DNA from: Aequorivita sublithincola DSM 14238
Lineage (GTDB): Bacteria > Bacteroidota > Bacteroidia > Flavobacteriales > Flavobacteriaceae
Reading direction: 5' to 3'
Length of the DNA stretch: 64,000 nt
NCBI RefSeq assembly: GCF_000265385.1
Contig: NC_018013.1
Span: forward strand, 3,454,501 to 3,518,500
The notes under the pieces were generated by a model. It saw only the letters and a program-made list of their open reading frames with translations. It did not search any database and had not been told where the DNA came from. Positions 17,335 to 26,245 of the stretch are shown piece by piece; the first letter of the stretch is position 1; each line of letters opens with the position of its first letter. Made by a program: the position numbers and the translations under genes.

Positions 17335-19242
17335 ATGAGCAATTACCACATTAAAAATTTAGAAGAATACTTTCAAGTTTATAGAAAATCTGTTCGCGAT
17401 CCTGAAAATTTCTGGGAAGAAATAGCCGAAGAAAACTTTATGTGGCGCAAACGATGGGATAAAGTACTGGAATATGACCTCTCAAAACCTGAAGTTTCGT
17501 GGTATAAAGGCGCAAAACTAAACATTACTGAAAACTGTATAGATAGGCATTTATATGCACGTGGCAACAAAACAGCCATCATTTTTGAGCCCAACAACCC
17601 TTCCGAAGAAGCCGAACATATCACCTACAACCAGCTTCACGACCGCGTTTGTCGGTTTGCAAACGTTTTGCTAGACCACGGAGTAAAGAAAGGAGATCGA
17701 GTTTGTATTTACTTACCAATGATTCCTGAACTGGCGGTTTCATTATTGGCCTGCGCGCGTATTGGCGCAATACATTCTGTGGTTTTTGCGGGGTTTTCTT
17801 CCACCGCACTTCACACTCGAATTAATGATTCTGATTGCAAAATGGTCATCACCAGCGACGGCTCTTATCGCGGTGGAAAAACAATAGATTTAAAAGGAAT
17901 TGTAGACGAAGCAATGAATTCCTGCCCAAACGTAAAAACTGTTCTCGTTGCTAAACGCATGAATTCTGAAATTACGATGAAAGAAGGTCGCGATAAGTGG
18001 CTTCAACCCTTGCTTGATGAAGCTAGCAACCAATGTGCTCCAGAAATTATGGATGCGGAAGATCCACTTTTTATCCTCTACACTTCTGGCTCCACCGGAA
18101 AACCAAAAGGAATGGTTCATACCACGGCTGGCTATATGGTTTTCACGGCTTACACTTTTAAAAACGTATTCCAATACCGCGAAAACGATGTTTATTGGTG
18201 TACCGCAGACATTGGCTGGGTCACCGGTCACAGTTACATAGTTTATGGTCCATTGGCAAATGGCGCAACAACTGTACTTTTTGAAGGCGTTCCCTCCTAC
18301 CCAGATTTTGGACGTTTTTGGCAAGTTATTGAAAAGCATAAAATTAACCAGTTTTATACCGCGCCAACTGCAATACGTGCCTTGGCGAAAGAACGTTTGG
18401 ATTTTTCAGCAAACTATGATCTTTCTTCGCTCAAGATTTTGGGAAGCGTTGGGGAACCCATTAATGAAGAGGCTTGGCACTGGTACAACGACAATATCGG
18501 GAAGAAAAACTGCCCAATTGTAGATACGTGGTGGCAAACCGAAACAGGCGGAATTATGATTTCGCCCATTCCCTACTCCACACCAACTATTCCTACCTAC
18601 GCTACGCTTCCATTGCCTGGAATTCAGCCTGCATTGATGGACGAAAATGGCGATGAACTGAAAGGAAATTTAGTGAGCGGACGTTTATGTATCAAATTTC
18701 CGTGGCCAGGAATGGCGCGAACCATTTGGAACAATCACGAACGGTATCGCGAAACCTATTTTTCAACTTTTAAAAATAATTATTTTTCAGGAGATGGCGC
18801 ATTAAGAGACAGCACAGGCTATTACCGAATTACGGGGCGTGTAGATGATGTAATTATTGTTTCTGGTCACAATTTAGGAACCGCACCAATTGAAGATGCC
18901 ATAAACGAACACCCAGCAGTGGCAGAAAGCGCCATCGTTGGCTTTCCACACGATGTGAAGGGAAATGCGCTGTACGGTTTTGTTATTTTGAAAGAAACTG
19001 GCGAAACTCGCCTACACGAAAACTTGCGTAAAGAAATAAACCAAATAATAACCGAACATATTGGACCAATAGCCAAACTGGACAAAATACAATTCACCAC
19101 TGGCCTACCAAAAACCCGAAGTGGAAAAATAATGCGTCGCATTTTAAGAAAGATTGCAGAGAAGGATACTAACAATTTGGGTGATATCTCGACACTGCTA
19201 AACCCAGAAGTGGTGCAGGAAATAATGGATGGAGCGATTTAG
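17335..19242 (+). CDS. acs: Acetyl-CoA synthetase
   Basis: AMP-forming acetate-CoA ligase: acetate + ATP + CoA give acetyl-CoA, AMP and PPi, in the cytoplasm. At 635 residues it has the usual length. Motifs: the P-loop-like LYTSGSTGKPKGMVH, the acetate-site segment DIGWVTGHSYIVYGPL, the adenylate motif VDTWWQTETGG, the hinge TGRVDDVIIVSGHNLG, and the C-terminal RSGKIMRR with the catalytic Lys near 598. That Lys is normally the site of regulatory acetylation. It stands alone, with no acetate permease next to it. The final segment is in the PKTRSGK context, as in true Acs, which argues against a propionyl-CoA synthetase. Confidence 0.95.
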   Translation: MSNYHIKNLEEYFQVYRKSVRDPENFWEEIAEENFMWRKRWDKVLEYDLSKPEVSWYKGAKLNITENCIDRHLYARGNKTAIIFEPNNPSEEAEHITYNQLHDRVCRFANVLLDHGVKKGDRVCIYLPMIPELAVSLLACARIGAIHSVVFAGFSSTALHTRINDSDCKMVITSDGSYRGGKTIDLKGIVDEAMNSCPNVKTVLVAKRMNSEITMKEGRDKWLQPLLDEASNQCAPEIMDAEDPLFILYTSGSTGKPKGMVHTTAGYMVFTAYTFKNVFQYRENDVYWCTADIGWVTGHSYIVYGPLANGATTVLFEGVPSYPDFGRFWQVIEKHKINQFYTAPTAIRALAKERLDFSANYDLSSLKILGSVGEPINEEAWHWYNDNIGKKNCPIVDTWWQTETGGIMISPIPYSTPTIPTYATLPLPGIQPALMDENGDELKGNLVSGRLCIKFPWPGMARTIWNNHERYRETYFSTFKNNYFSGDGALRDSTGYYRITGRVDDVIIVSGHNLGTAPIEDAINEHPAVAESAIVGFPHDVKGNALYGFVILKETGETRLHENLRKEINQIITEHIGPIAKLDKIQFTTGLPKTRSGKIMRRILRKIAEKDTNNLGDISTLLNPEVVQEIMDGAI

Positions 19243-19355
19243 ATTTTGAAAAAAGGCCGCTAACTATTTTTAATAACAATATCATTAAAAAAACAAAACC
19301 CACGCACATTACTTAAATGATACGTAGGTCTTTATTATTAAAAATGGAGGAGATA

Positions 19356-20141
19356 CTATTTTATAATTATTCGCTTATTAACCGAACTATCCGAAGCGGA
19401 AACCTTAACAATATAAACGCCTTGCGCAAGTTGAAGAATCAGATTGATATTTCTTTCTGAATAATTATTCTGAAAAACCTGCTGTCCAAGCGTGTTAAAT
19501 ATTGCCACGGAAGATTCCATATTACTTGGTAGGTTTATGTTTACATTTCCATTGGAAATACTTGGGTATATGTTGAAATCGAAAGCTGTTGCGTTTGAAA
19601 CTCCTAGAGAACACTGAATTACCTCTGGATCAAAACCAGCTGGGAAGGTGTTTTCGAAAGTTTCAATTCCATTTAGCGGCCAAATGTCTCTGTTTAACAT
19701 TTTATTTCCAGGTCCAATTAAGCAAAAGGTTGGGTATGCATTAACACCAAAGTTGTTGTCAACTGCTGGACCGCCGCCTTCATTGCTTACTGCGGGTGCG
19801 TGATTAAATGGTCCACCGTGATCTATTTCATATTGTCTAACACGAGCATTGTTGTCGTTTCCATTGTTTATGGAAATAGCAAATACATCACCTCCGTTAC
19901 ATCCATATTTATCAAAAAACTCGTTAAACGTGGGTGCAGAACCTTGGCAAGGCACGCAGTCTACAAAAAAGAAATCGAGCCATACATATTTACCCTCTGC
20001 AATTAGAGAATACAAGTTATATTCGTTTCCTTCAGTATCAGTTACGGTAAAATCATCTACCACATCGCCAACCTGATAGTTGTTAGTCTGTGCATTTGCG
20101 AAAATGGTAAAGAACAAGAGTATTAATGTAATTTTTTTCAT
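19356..20141 (-). CDS. Thioredoxin-like (TlpA/redoxin) protein with T9SS sorting domain
   Basis: A secreted 261-residue protein. It has a signal peptide (MKKITLILLFFTIFANAQ), then a thioredoxin-like fold with active-site C62-V-P-C65 in FVDCVPCQGSAPTF, a cis-Pro region (NAYPTFCLIGPG), and a C-terminal type A sorting domain of about 75 residues (NIYPSISNGNVNI.., IFNTLGQQVF.., GVYIVKVSASDSS). The sorting domain sends the protein through type IX secretion to the cell surface or medium. It probably acts as a surface thiol oxidoreductase; the partner is unknown. It stands alone between acs and csbD. Confidence 0.85.
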   Translation of the reverse strand: MKKITLILLFFTIFANAQTNNYQVGDVVDDFTVTDTEGNEYNLYSLIAEGKYVWLDFFFVDCVPCQGSAPTFNEFFDKYGCNGGDVFAISINNGNDNNARVRQYEIDHGGPFNHAPAVSNEGGGPAVDNNFGVNAYPTFCLIGPGNKMLNRDIWPLNGIETFENTFPAGFDPEVIQCSLGVSNATAFDFNIYPSISNGNVNINLPSNMESSVAIFNTLGQQVFQNNYSERNINLILQLAQGVYIVKVSASDSSVNKRIIIK

Positions 20142-20230
20142 AATAGTTGAGGAATTATAGGTTTTTAGACTACGAAGTTAGTTAATAGCATGTGAAAAAT
20201 ATATTTTCAGCACAAAAAACTACAAAAAAA

Positions 20231-20269
20231 GACCCCTAAAAATTTCAACAATTGAAATTTTTAGGGGTC
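20231..20269 (-). terminator. Strong terminator after the CsbD gene
   Basis: A perfect 18-bp inverted repeat (GACCCCTAAAAATTTCAA and its complement) with a 3-nt loop. On the minus strand it is followed by seven T (plus-strand A run 20224-20230). It ends the CsbD transcript. Confidence 0.88.
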
Positions 20270-20308
20270 CGGCTTCAAATAAAGCGGTAATTAAAGTTTA
20301 GGTGAAAA

Positions 20309-20494
20309 CTACCACTTATCAATTTGGTCTTTTAATTCTTCTTTGGTCTTACCAGTTTTTTCTTGAAGGCGACCAAGTAGTTCGTCAGACTTTCCTTCGG
20401 CATACTTCAAATCATCATCGGTTAAATCACCGTATGTTTGTTTCATTTTTCCTTTTACTTGGTTCCATTTTCCTTTAAATTGATCTTCGTTCAT
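20309..20494 (-). CDS. CsbD family stress protein
   Basis: A 61-residue hydrophilic protein: [19 protein letters not shown], then [20 protein letters not shown] and [21 protein letters not shown]. This is the full CsbD pattern. Family members are abundant stress-induced proteins (sigma-B-dependent in Bacillus) of unknown mechanism, thought to be largely helical. A -7 box TACCTTTA lies at 20543-20536 on the minus strand, and a very strong terminator follows the gene, which fits a short abundant monocistronic mRNA. Confidence 0.9.
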   Translation of the reverse strand: MNEDQFKGKWNQVKGKMKQTYGDLTDDDLKYAEGKSDELLGRLQEKTGKTKEELKDQIDKW

Positions 20495-20648
20495 AGCTTT
20501 TTGTTTTAAGTTAAATTAATTTTTCTTTTCAATTATAAAGGTACATAGACAATCCTCTCGTTTATAATAACGAAATACTAAAGATTACATAGTTTTAGTT
20601 ATAACTTTGCCAATAAATCTTAAAAACTGTTATACAAATAGCAATCTT

Positions 20649-21203
20649 ATGAAGCATTTCATTTTAGCATTAACACTATTGCCACTTTTTACCTTCTGTG
20701 GCCAGCAAAAAGAAAAGGAAGAAGAAAATAAAACCGCCGAAACCGTAAGCGAAATACCTACGGTTAATTATAGCGCTACCTATTATTTAATACGTCACGC
20801 CGAAAAAGTACGTACAAACCCAAAAGATTCCGATCCAAGTTTAGATATAAAGGGAATGATGCGCGCTAAGCGATGGGCCACCTATTTTGAACCCATTAAA
20901 ATTGATGCTATTTATATAACAAGATATATACGCACCAAACAAACCATATCATTAATTGCGCAACAAAAAGCTGTTTCGCCTAAACAATATGATCCCAACG
21001 CAATTTATTCGGATGAGTTTTTAAAAGAGACAAATGGCCAAAGCGTACTGATCGTGGGGCACAGCAATACAATTCCGCAGTTGGTTAATAATCTTATAGG
21101 CGAAGAAAAATTTACAGATATGGACGATAGTGATAATTCCACACTCTTTAAAGTAACCATAAACGGCAACGACAAAAAAGTAGAAACTATTACTGTTGAA
21201 TAA
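20649..21203 (+). CDS. Histidine phosphatase family protein, exported
   Basis: A phosphoglycerate-mutase-like phosphatase. The catalytic motif is RHAEK (the RHG class, with His as nucleophile); YITRYIRTKQT and LIVGHSNTIP supply the second Arg and His. The frame begins at 20607, but I use the ATG at 20649 because MKHFILALTLLPLFTFCG is a signal sequence with a likely lipid-attached Cys. The linker after it is charged (KEKEEENKTAE). The substrate is unknown; the small size and envelope location suggest a phosphatase acting on exported phosphoesters. It is not a glycolytic mutase. Confidence 0.84.
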   Translation: MKHFILALTLLPLFTFCGQQKEKEEENKTAETVSEIPTVNYSATYYLIRHAEKVRTNPKDSDPSLDIKGMMRAKRWATYFEPIKIDAIYITRYIRTKQTISLIAQQKAVSPKQYDPNAIYSDEFLKETNGQSVLIVGHSNTIPQLVNNLIGEEKFTDMDDSDNSTLFKVTINGNDKKVETITVE

Positions 21204-21256
21204 GTTCTTAATTAATTATTTCCCATTAATAATTATACATTAATCATTATTCATTC

Positions 21257-21264
21257 TATTTTTG
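21257..21264 (+). promoter_or_regulatory. -7 box TATTTTTG directly before smpB
   Basis: TATTTTTG followed by 4 nt (CCCG) and the smpB ATG. The spacing predicts a leaderless or nearly leaderless mRNA and matches the arrangement at bamD, ligA, ribD and the glycosyltransferase gene. Confidence 0.6.
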
Positions 21265-21268
21265 CCCG

Positions 21269-21733
21269 ATGGCAATTCAGAAAAACGTAAAAATAAAAAA
21301 CAGAAAAGCTAGGTTTGAGTACGAAATCCTCGATACTTTCACCGCAGGCATTGTGTTGCGAGGCACAGAAATAAAAGCTATCCGTGAAGGAAAAGCTTCT
21401 ATTGCCGAAAGTTTTTGCGAGTTTAGCAATAGCGAACTCTTCGTCATTAACATGACAGTTCAGGAATATAGCCACGCAACACATTACAACCACGCTCCGA
21501 AAAGCGAGCGTAAACTTCTCCTAAACCGTAGCGAACTCAAAAAGCTGGAAAAAGAAGTGAAAAATAGCGGTCTCACTATCATTCCTTTAGTTCTTTTCAC
21601 AAACGATAAAGGTTTTGCAAAAGTTGAAATAGCCCTTGCAAAAGGTAAAAAAGAATACGACAAACGCGAGGTAATTAAAGACCGCGACTCCAAAAAACAA
21701 CTTAGTAGGATTAAGAAGGCGTTTAATAATTGA
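21269..21733 (+). CDS. smpB: SsrA-binding protein SmpB
   Basis: SmpB binds tmRNA and brings it to stalled ribosomes for trans-translation. The 154-residue sequence shows the family core: KNRKARFEYEILDTFTAGIV, LRGTEIKAIREGKASIAESF and YSHATHYNHAPKSERKLLLN. The basic C-terminal tail (KKEYDKREVIKDRDSKKQL..IKKAFNN) folds into the decoding centre. The start is fixed by the -7 box just upstream. The ssrA RNA gene was not found in this window. Confidence 0.96.
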   Translation: MAIQKNVKIKNRKARFEYEILDTFTAGIVLRGTEIKAIREGKASIAESFCEFSNSELFVINMTVQEYSHATHYNHAPKSERKLLLNRSELKKLEKEVKNSGLTIIPLVLFTNDKGFAKVEIALAKGKKEYDKREVIKDRDSKKQLSRIKKAFNN

Positions 21734-21852
21734 GACTAGAGGCTCGATTACGGAAGACGGAAGATTACGCTAGATGATAACGCTTTCTTAACAGATTCAA
21801 AATCCTTTTATTAGTATTTTGCGTAAGTTTAACGAACCTATCAAAATACTGA

Positions 21853-24333
21853 ATGCAGTCTAAATTCCTTCTTCTATTTCTTTTCATTTCAGCAAGTATT
21901 TCTGCCCAAATAGTAGGAAAAGTAACTGACACCAACGGCCAGCCACTTTCCTATGTAAATATTTATCTTCAGAATAGCTACATAGGAACCACCACAAACG
22001 ACGATGGCAATTTTTCATTAGCAGTTTCGGAAAAAAAAGATTACAAGATTATTTTTCAGTTTCTGGGATATAAAACCTTAACTAAAACCCTCACGATAAA
22101 TTCATTTCCCTATATTTTGAATATTTCTTTGGGGGAGGAAACTACGAGTCTTGATGAAGTAGTTTTAAACACAACTGAAGATCCCGCCTACAGAATAATT
22201 CGTAAAACAATTGCCCAACGAAAGGAGAACATTGAAAAACTAAGTGAATACACTGCCGATTTTTACTCACGAGGTCTTTGGAAAGTAAAAGACGTACCAA
22301 AAAAAATAATGGGGCAAGAAGTAGGTGATTTTGATGGAATGCTAGATTCTACGCGTACTGGTATCATATACCTTTCAGAAACGATTTCTGAAATAGCATT
22401 TCAAAAACCTGATAAATTCACCGAAAAAATAATTGCCAGTAAAGTGAGCGGCAATGATAATGGCTTTAGTTTCAACAGTGCACAGAATGCAAATTTCAAT
22501 TTTTATGAAAATACAATCGAACTGAACGCCGCGCTGGTTTCGCCAATTGCAAACAATGCTTTGAGTTACTACAATTACAAACTAGACGGTGTTTTTTACG
22601 AAGGCCCAAAACTCATCAATAAAATTAAGGTAATCCCCAAACGTCCTAATGATAGAGTGTGGCAAGGATACATTTATATTGTGGAAGATGATTGGCAAAT
22701 TTACGGTGCAGAGCTTTCTACCACTGGCGCGGCAATTCAGGTGCCTTTTGTGAGCGATTTGACAGTGAAACAAAATTATAAATATGATGCCACTAATGAT
22801 TTTTGGGTGAAGCTTTCCCAAACCGTAGATTTCGGTTTCGGGCTTTTAGGAATGAAAGGCGACGGACGCTTTATCGCAGTTTATAGCAATTATGATTTTA
22901 AGCCAGAATTTACCAAAAAATCATTTACAAATGAAGTGATTTCCTTTAAACCCGAAGCCAACAAAAAAGACAGTCTCTTCTGGAAAGGCAGTCGCCCCGT
23001 GCCATTGACAAATGAAGAGCTAAAAGACTATGTGAAAAAAGACAGTCTTCAAATTCTTAGACATTCAAAACCGTATTTAGATTCTATTGATGCAAAATCT
23101 AATAAGCCAGGATTTTTAAGCATTTTAACGGGTTATACTTTTAAAAATTCTTTTCAAAAATGGTCTGTGGGTTATGAAGGTCCTCTGAAAAGCATAAACT
23201 TCAACACCGTTCAGGGCTGGAATAGCAAGGCTGGTTTCACTTTCAACAAATGGTATGATGACAACCAAACCAACACTCTTTCCGCAGCCGTTCACGCAGA
23301 TTATGGAATTGCCGAAGACAGACTTCGGTTTACAGCAAATATTCTCCGAAATTTTAATTGGAAGGATAAACTCCGTCTTTCGCTTTCCGGCGGAAGCACA
23401 GTGGCGCAGTTTAACGATATGGAGCCTATTTCGCCATTGATAAATACATTTGCCACGCTTTTCTTTGAAAGAAACTATATGAAGCTATACGAGCTTAATT
23501 TTGGGGAAATTCGTTACAGTCAAGAAGTTTTTAACGGACTTCATCTCTATGCTTCTGCGAGGTATGAAAACCGCCAACCGCTTTTCAACAATACAGATTA
23601 CGTTACCATTCCTTTTGACGATGTAAGCTATACAAGCAACAATCCATTGGCACCAAGCGATTTTAGTAATGCTTCAATTGCAGCCCATAACATTTTAAAA
23701 ACCAAGCTTCGGGCTCGAATTAACTTCGCTCAAAAGTATTTTTCAAACCCAGATATGAAATTCAATATTGGTGATAACAAATATCCAGAACTGAATCTTT
23801 CTGTGGAAAATGGCGCTGCGATTACTGAAAGTTATTATGATTACACGCAGTTTGAAGCCAGTTTAAATCAATCAATTTCTCTTGGGAATAAAGGTCACTT
23901 TTATTACAATTTAAAAGGCGGAACCTTCGCAAACGGCGATGGAATTTCGTTTATAGATTACAAACATTTCAACGGAAACCAAACACGGGTGGGAACTTCG
24001 CCTAATTACACCAACGTTTTCAACTTGATGCCTTATTATGAATTCAGCACCAATAGAAGTTATTTTGAAGGACACGTAGAACACGATTTCCGTGGTTGGA
24101 TTTTAGGGAAAATTCCTGGAATCAATCAATTGAATCTCAACTTGGTAGCTGGAGCACATTTTTTAAGTACCGAAGAAAGAAAACCATATTCCGAAATTTC
24201 CGTAGGTATAGATAACCTTGGTTTTGGGCAGTTTAGACTATTGCGTGTGGATTACGTTCGTTCCTTTTACAACGGTGGTAGCGATGGCGCGTTTGTTTTT
24301 GGATTGAAGTTTTTAGATCTTTTGGGCTTATAA
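21853..24333 (+). CDS. DUF5686 outer-membrane protein with carboxypeptidase-like regulatory domain
   Basis: An 826-residue outer-membrane protein. After the signal peptide (QSKFLLLFLFISASISAQ) comes a carboxypeptidase-D regulatory-like beta-sandwich at residues 20-105 (VGKVTDTNGQPLSYVNIYL, TTTNDDGNFSLAV), as in SusC-like proteins. The DUF5686 region follows, with many aromatic alternating strands that suggest a C-terminal beta-barrel ending in FVFGLKFLDLLGL. It lacks the TonB plug signature. The function is unknown. It is flanked downstream by a 117-bp inverted-repeat element. Confidence 0.85.
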   Translation: MQSKFLLLFLFISASISAQIVGKVTDTNGQPLSYVNIYLQNSYIGTTTNDDGNFSLAVSEKKDYKIIFQFLGYKTLTKTLTINSFPYILNISLGEETTSLDEVVLNTTEDPAYRIIRKTIAQRKENIEKLSEYTADFYSRGLWKVKDVPKKIMGQEVGDFDGMLDSTRTGIIYLSETISEIAFQKPDKFTEKIIASKVSGNDNGFSFNSAQNANFNFYENTIELNAALVSPIANNALSYYNYKLDGVFYEGPKLINKIKVIPKRPNDRVWQGYIYIVEDDWQIYGAELSTTGAAIQVPFVSDLTVKQNYKYDATNDFWVKLSQTVDFGFGLLGMKGDGRFIAVYSNYDFKPEFTKKSFTNEVISFKPEANKKDSLFWKGSRPVPLTNEELKDYVKKDSLQILRHSKPYLDSIDAKSNKPGFLSILTGYTFKNSFQKWSVGYEGPLKSINFNTVQGWNSKAGFTFNKWYDDNQTNTLSAAVHADYGIAEDRLRFTANILRNFNWKDKLRLSLSGGSTVAQFNDMEPISPLINTFATLFFERNYMKLYELNFGEIRYSQEVFNGLHLYASARYENRQPLFNNTDYVTIPFDDVSYTSNNPLAPSDFSNASIAAHNILKTKLRARINFAQKYFSNPDMKFNIGDNKYPELNLSVENGAAITESYYDYTQFEASLNQSISLGNKGHFYYNLKGGTFANGDGISFIDYKHFNGNQTRVGTSPNYTNVFNLMPYYEFSTNRSYFEGHVEHDFRGWILGKIPGINQLNLNLVAGAHFLSTEERKPYSEISVGIDNLGFGQFRLLRVDYVRSFYNGGSDGAFVFGLKFLDLLGL

Positions 24334-24349
24334 AATTGTTTAAAATACA

Positions 24350-24466
24350 TATCCCGAAGGGATTACATATTTATAAAAAATCAAGTGGAAGTATGGCGTG
24401 ACCCCGCTGGAGTCGTATGCTTCTCAAACTATATTTTTCTATAAATATGTGAATCCATCGGATTCT
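24350..24466. repeat. Imperfect 117-bp inverted-repeat element
   Basis: The left end (TATCCCGAAGGGATTACATA, continuing TTTATAAAAAA) is nearly complementary to the right end (TTTTTCTATAAATATGTGAA, continuing TCCATCGGATTC). Between them lies a smaller imperfect hairpin, GAAGTATGG..CGTATGCTTC, around CCCCGCTGG. No frame is present. It looks like a non-autonomous palindromic element. Confidence 0.6.
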
Positions 24467-24484
24467 TAACTAATATAATTAATT

Positions 24485-25255
24485 ATGAAAACGCTATTAA
24501 AATTATTACTAGTATGCTCGCTTTTCACAAGCTGCATCCCAATGCAAAAAGTACCGAAAAATGCGAAGATGACCGACTTTTTTCACTTTCAAAAAGCGAA
24601 AGATTACGACGCATCAAAATGGGCCGTTTTCCTTCCAGGAACAGGTGGTTTAAGAATTTTTAAAGACACAACCCATTACTACAACGTTGCTAAGAAACTA
24701 AATGCCGAAGGTATTTCTGTTCTCTTAGTAGATAACGTTGCAGCCTACAAAGCTTCAAAAAGAGATGTGGATGAAGAAGAACCTGCACAACTACTTTGGA
24801 CGCTTGAAGAAGCCTTAAAATGGGCAAAACAGAATGGAAATATTGATCCAAATTCACAAGGAAGTATTGTGGGTTGGTCGCGAGCTGGCTTAGGTCTGAT
24901 TCCGCTTGCAAACGATTCAAATGAATTGAAAACACTAAACATAAAATCAATCGCATTATTCTATCCAGCAAATGGTTATGAAATTCAACTTAAACCGAAA
25001 GTTCCAGTGCTTATTATGACCGGCGGAAAAGACAAAATTGTAAAAGTTGATGATATTTTTAAGTATATGATTGCTGAAAACGCAACCATAAAAGTGTATG
25101 ATAATGCGTATCACGGCTATGATGTTGAAAGCCTGAAAAAAGGAAAATATTATAGGTATATTCCATTCATCAGCAAAAAAAACTACCTCTTGAAATACGA
25201 TGAAAAAGCTGCGAATGAGTCTTTTGAGGAGTTAATAAAATTTTTAAAGAAATAA
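24485..25255 (+). CDS. Alpha/beta-hydrolase (dienelactone-hydrolase-like) lipoprotein
   Basis: A 256-residue exported hydrolase. MKTLLKLLLVCSLFTSC ends in a good lipobox (LFTSC), so it is lipid-anchored. The nucleophile elbow is GWSRAG (Ser132), the acid is in MTGGKDKIVKVDD (Asp near 183), and the catalytic His is in AYHGYD near 209. This Ser-Asp-His order fits the dienelactone hydrolase family; most DLH use Cys, so an esterase or peptidase-like role is as likely. It ends 1 bp before the SRPBCC gene. Confidence 0.8.
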   Translation: MKTLLKLLLVCSLFTSCIPMQKVPKNAKMTDFFHFQKAKDYDASKWAVFLPGTGGLRIFKDTTHYYNVAKKLNAEGISVLLVDNVAAYKASKRDVDEEEPAQLLWTLEEALKWAKQNGNIDPNSQGSIVGWSRAGLGLIPLANDSNELKTLNIKSIALFYPANGYEIQLKPKVPVLIMTGGKDKIVKVDDIFKYMIAENATIKVYDNAYHGYDVESLKKGKYYRYIPFISKKNYLLKYDEKAANESFEELIKFLKK

Positions 25256-25256
25256 A

Positions 25257-25727
25257 ATGCCCGTAATTGAAATAGAAACTATTATAAATGCTAAAAAAAA
25301 CATAGTTTTTGATTTATCGCGAAGTATCGATTTACATAAAATTTCTACTGAACACACAAACGAAGAAGCCATTGCAGGCAAAACAAGCGGGCTTATTGGC
25401 CTAAATGAATGGGTAACTTGGCGCGCAAAACATTTAGGCTTTTATCAAGAACTCACTTCAAAAATCACAGAATTTGAATATCCAAATTATTTCGCAGACG
25501 AGATGGTAAAGGGAGCATTTAAACATTTCAAACACGAACATCATTTTAAGCAAACAGACGGAAACACAGTAATGACAGACGTTTTTAACTACATTTCTCC
25601 TTTTGGAATTATTGGCAGTTTGGTCGATAAACTCTTTTTAAAAAATTACATGAAAACCCTACTTTTGAAAAGAAATAAGATCGTCAAAGAATTTGCCGAA
25701 ACCAATAAATGGAAAGAAATATTATAA
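25257..25727 (+). CDS. SRPBCC family protein
   Basis: A soluble 156-residue protein with the START/SRPBCC ligand-binding fold, of the type often annotated as a cell-division inhibitor or coenzyme Q-binding-like protein: VIEIETIINAKKNIVFDLSR, SGLIGLNEWVTWRAKHLGFY and NTVMTDVFNYISPFGIIG. The last helix closes the hydrophobic pocket (NYMKTLLLKRNKIVKEFAE). The ligand is unknown. The gene lies between the hydrolase and the acetyltransferase with gaps of 1-2 bp, so the three form one operon. Confidence 0.82.
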   Translation: MPVIEIETIINAKKNIVFDLSRSIDLHKISTEHTNEEAIAGKTSGLIGLNEWVTWRAKHLGFYQELTSKITEFEYPNYFADEMVKGAFKHFKHEHHFKQTDGNTVMTDVFNYISPFGIIGSLVDKLFLKNYMKTLLLKRNKIVKEFAETNKWKEIL

Positions 25728-25729
25728 AG

Positions 25730-26245
25730 ATGGCTATACCCTTCCCAATCATAACAACAGAACGATTAAACCTTAGAAAAGTCCTACCAACAGACGCAGA
25801 AAGGGTTTTTTACTTCCGCTCAAACAAAGAGATCAATAAATACATAAAGCGGCCACCGCAAACGCGCGAGATGTCGATTGCGCATATTCAACTATTGGAC
25901 TACAATTTAAAAACTAACAAAGGAATTTCTTGGGGAATAACAACCAAAGATTCTAATGTTATAATCGGCAACATTTGTCTTTGGAATTTTTCTAAAGACA
26001 AAAAAACTGCTGAAGTAGGATACGACCTAGATCCCAAATTTCAAGGTCAAGGAATTATGAGCGAAGCACTAAAAGCTGTTTTGCATTTTGCGTTTGAAAT
26101 AAGAGGTTTTGAAACCATCGAAGCATACACAGATTATAGAAACATTCCTTCAAAAAAGCTCTTGAAACTACATGGATTTATTCCAAATGAAGGCAAGAAA
26201 GATACTGACAATCAAAACAATGAAGTGTTTTATATAAACCATTAG
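25730..26245 (+). CDS. GNAT N-acetyltransferase (RimJ/RimL type)
   Basis: An acetyl-CoA-dependent N-acetyltransferase of about 171 residues. Family marks are the N-terminal TTERLNLRKVLPTDAERVF, the V/G strand pattern GNICLWNFSKDKKTAEVGYD, the acetyl-CoA loop FQGQGIMSEALKA (Q/R-x-x-G-x-G/A) and NIPSKKLLKLHGF. This resembles RimJ/RimL ribosomal-protein acetyltransferases, but the substrate cannot be told. I start at ATG 25730, 2 nt after the SRPBCC stop; the frame also reaches ATG 25709 inside that gene. Its TAG overlaps the stop of the convergent pcm gene. Confidence 0.86.
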   Translation: MAIPFPIITTERLNLRKVLPTDAERVFYFRSNKEINKYIKRPPQTREMSIAHIQLLDYNLKTNKGISWGITTKDSNVIIGNICLWNFSKDKKTAEVGYDLDPKFQGQGIMSEALKAVLHFAFEIRGFETIEAYTDYRNIPSKKLLKLHGFIPNEGKKDTDNQNNEVFYINH

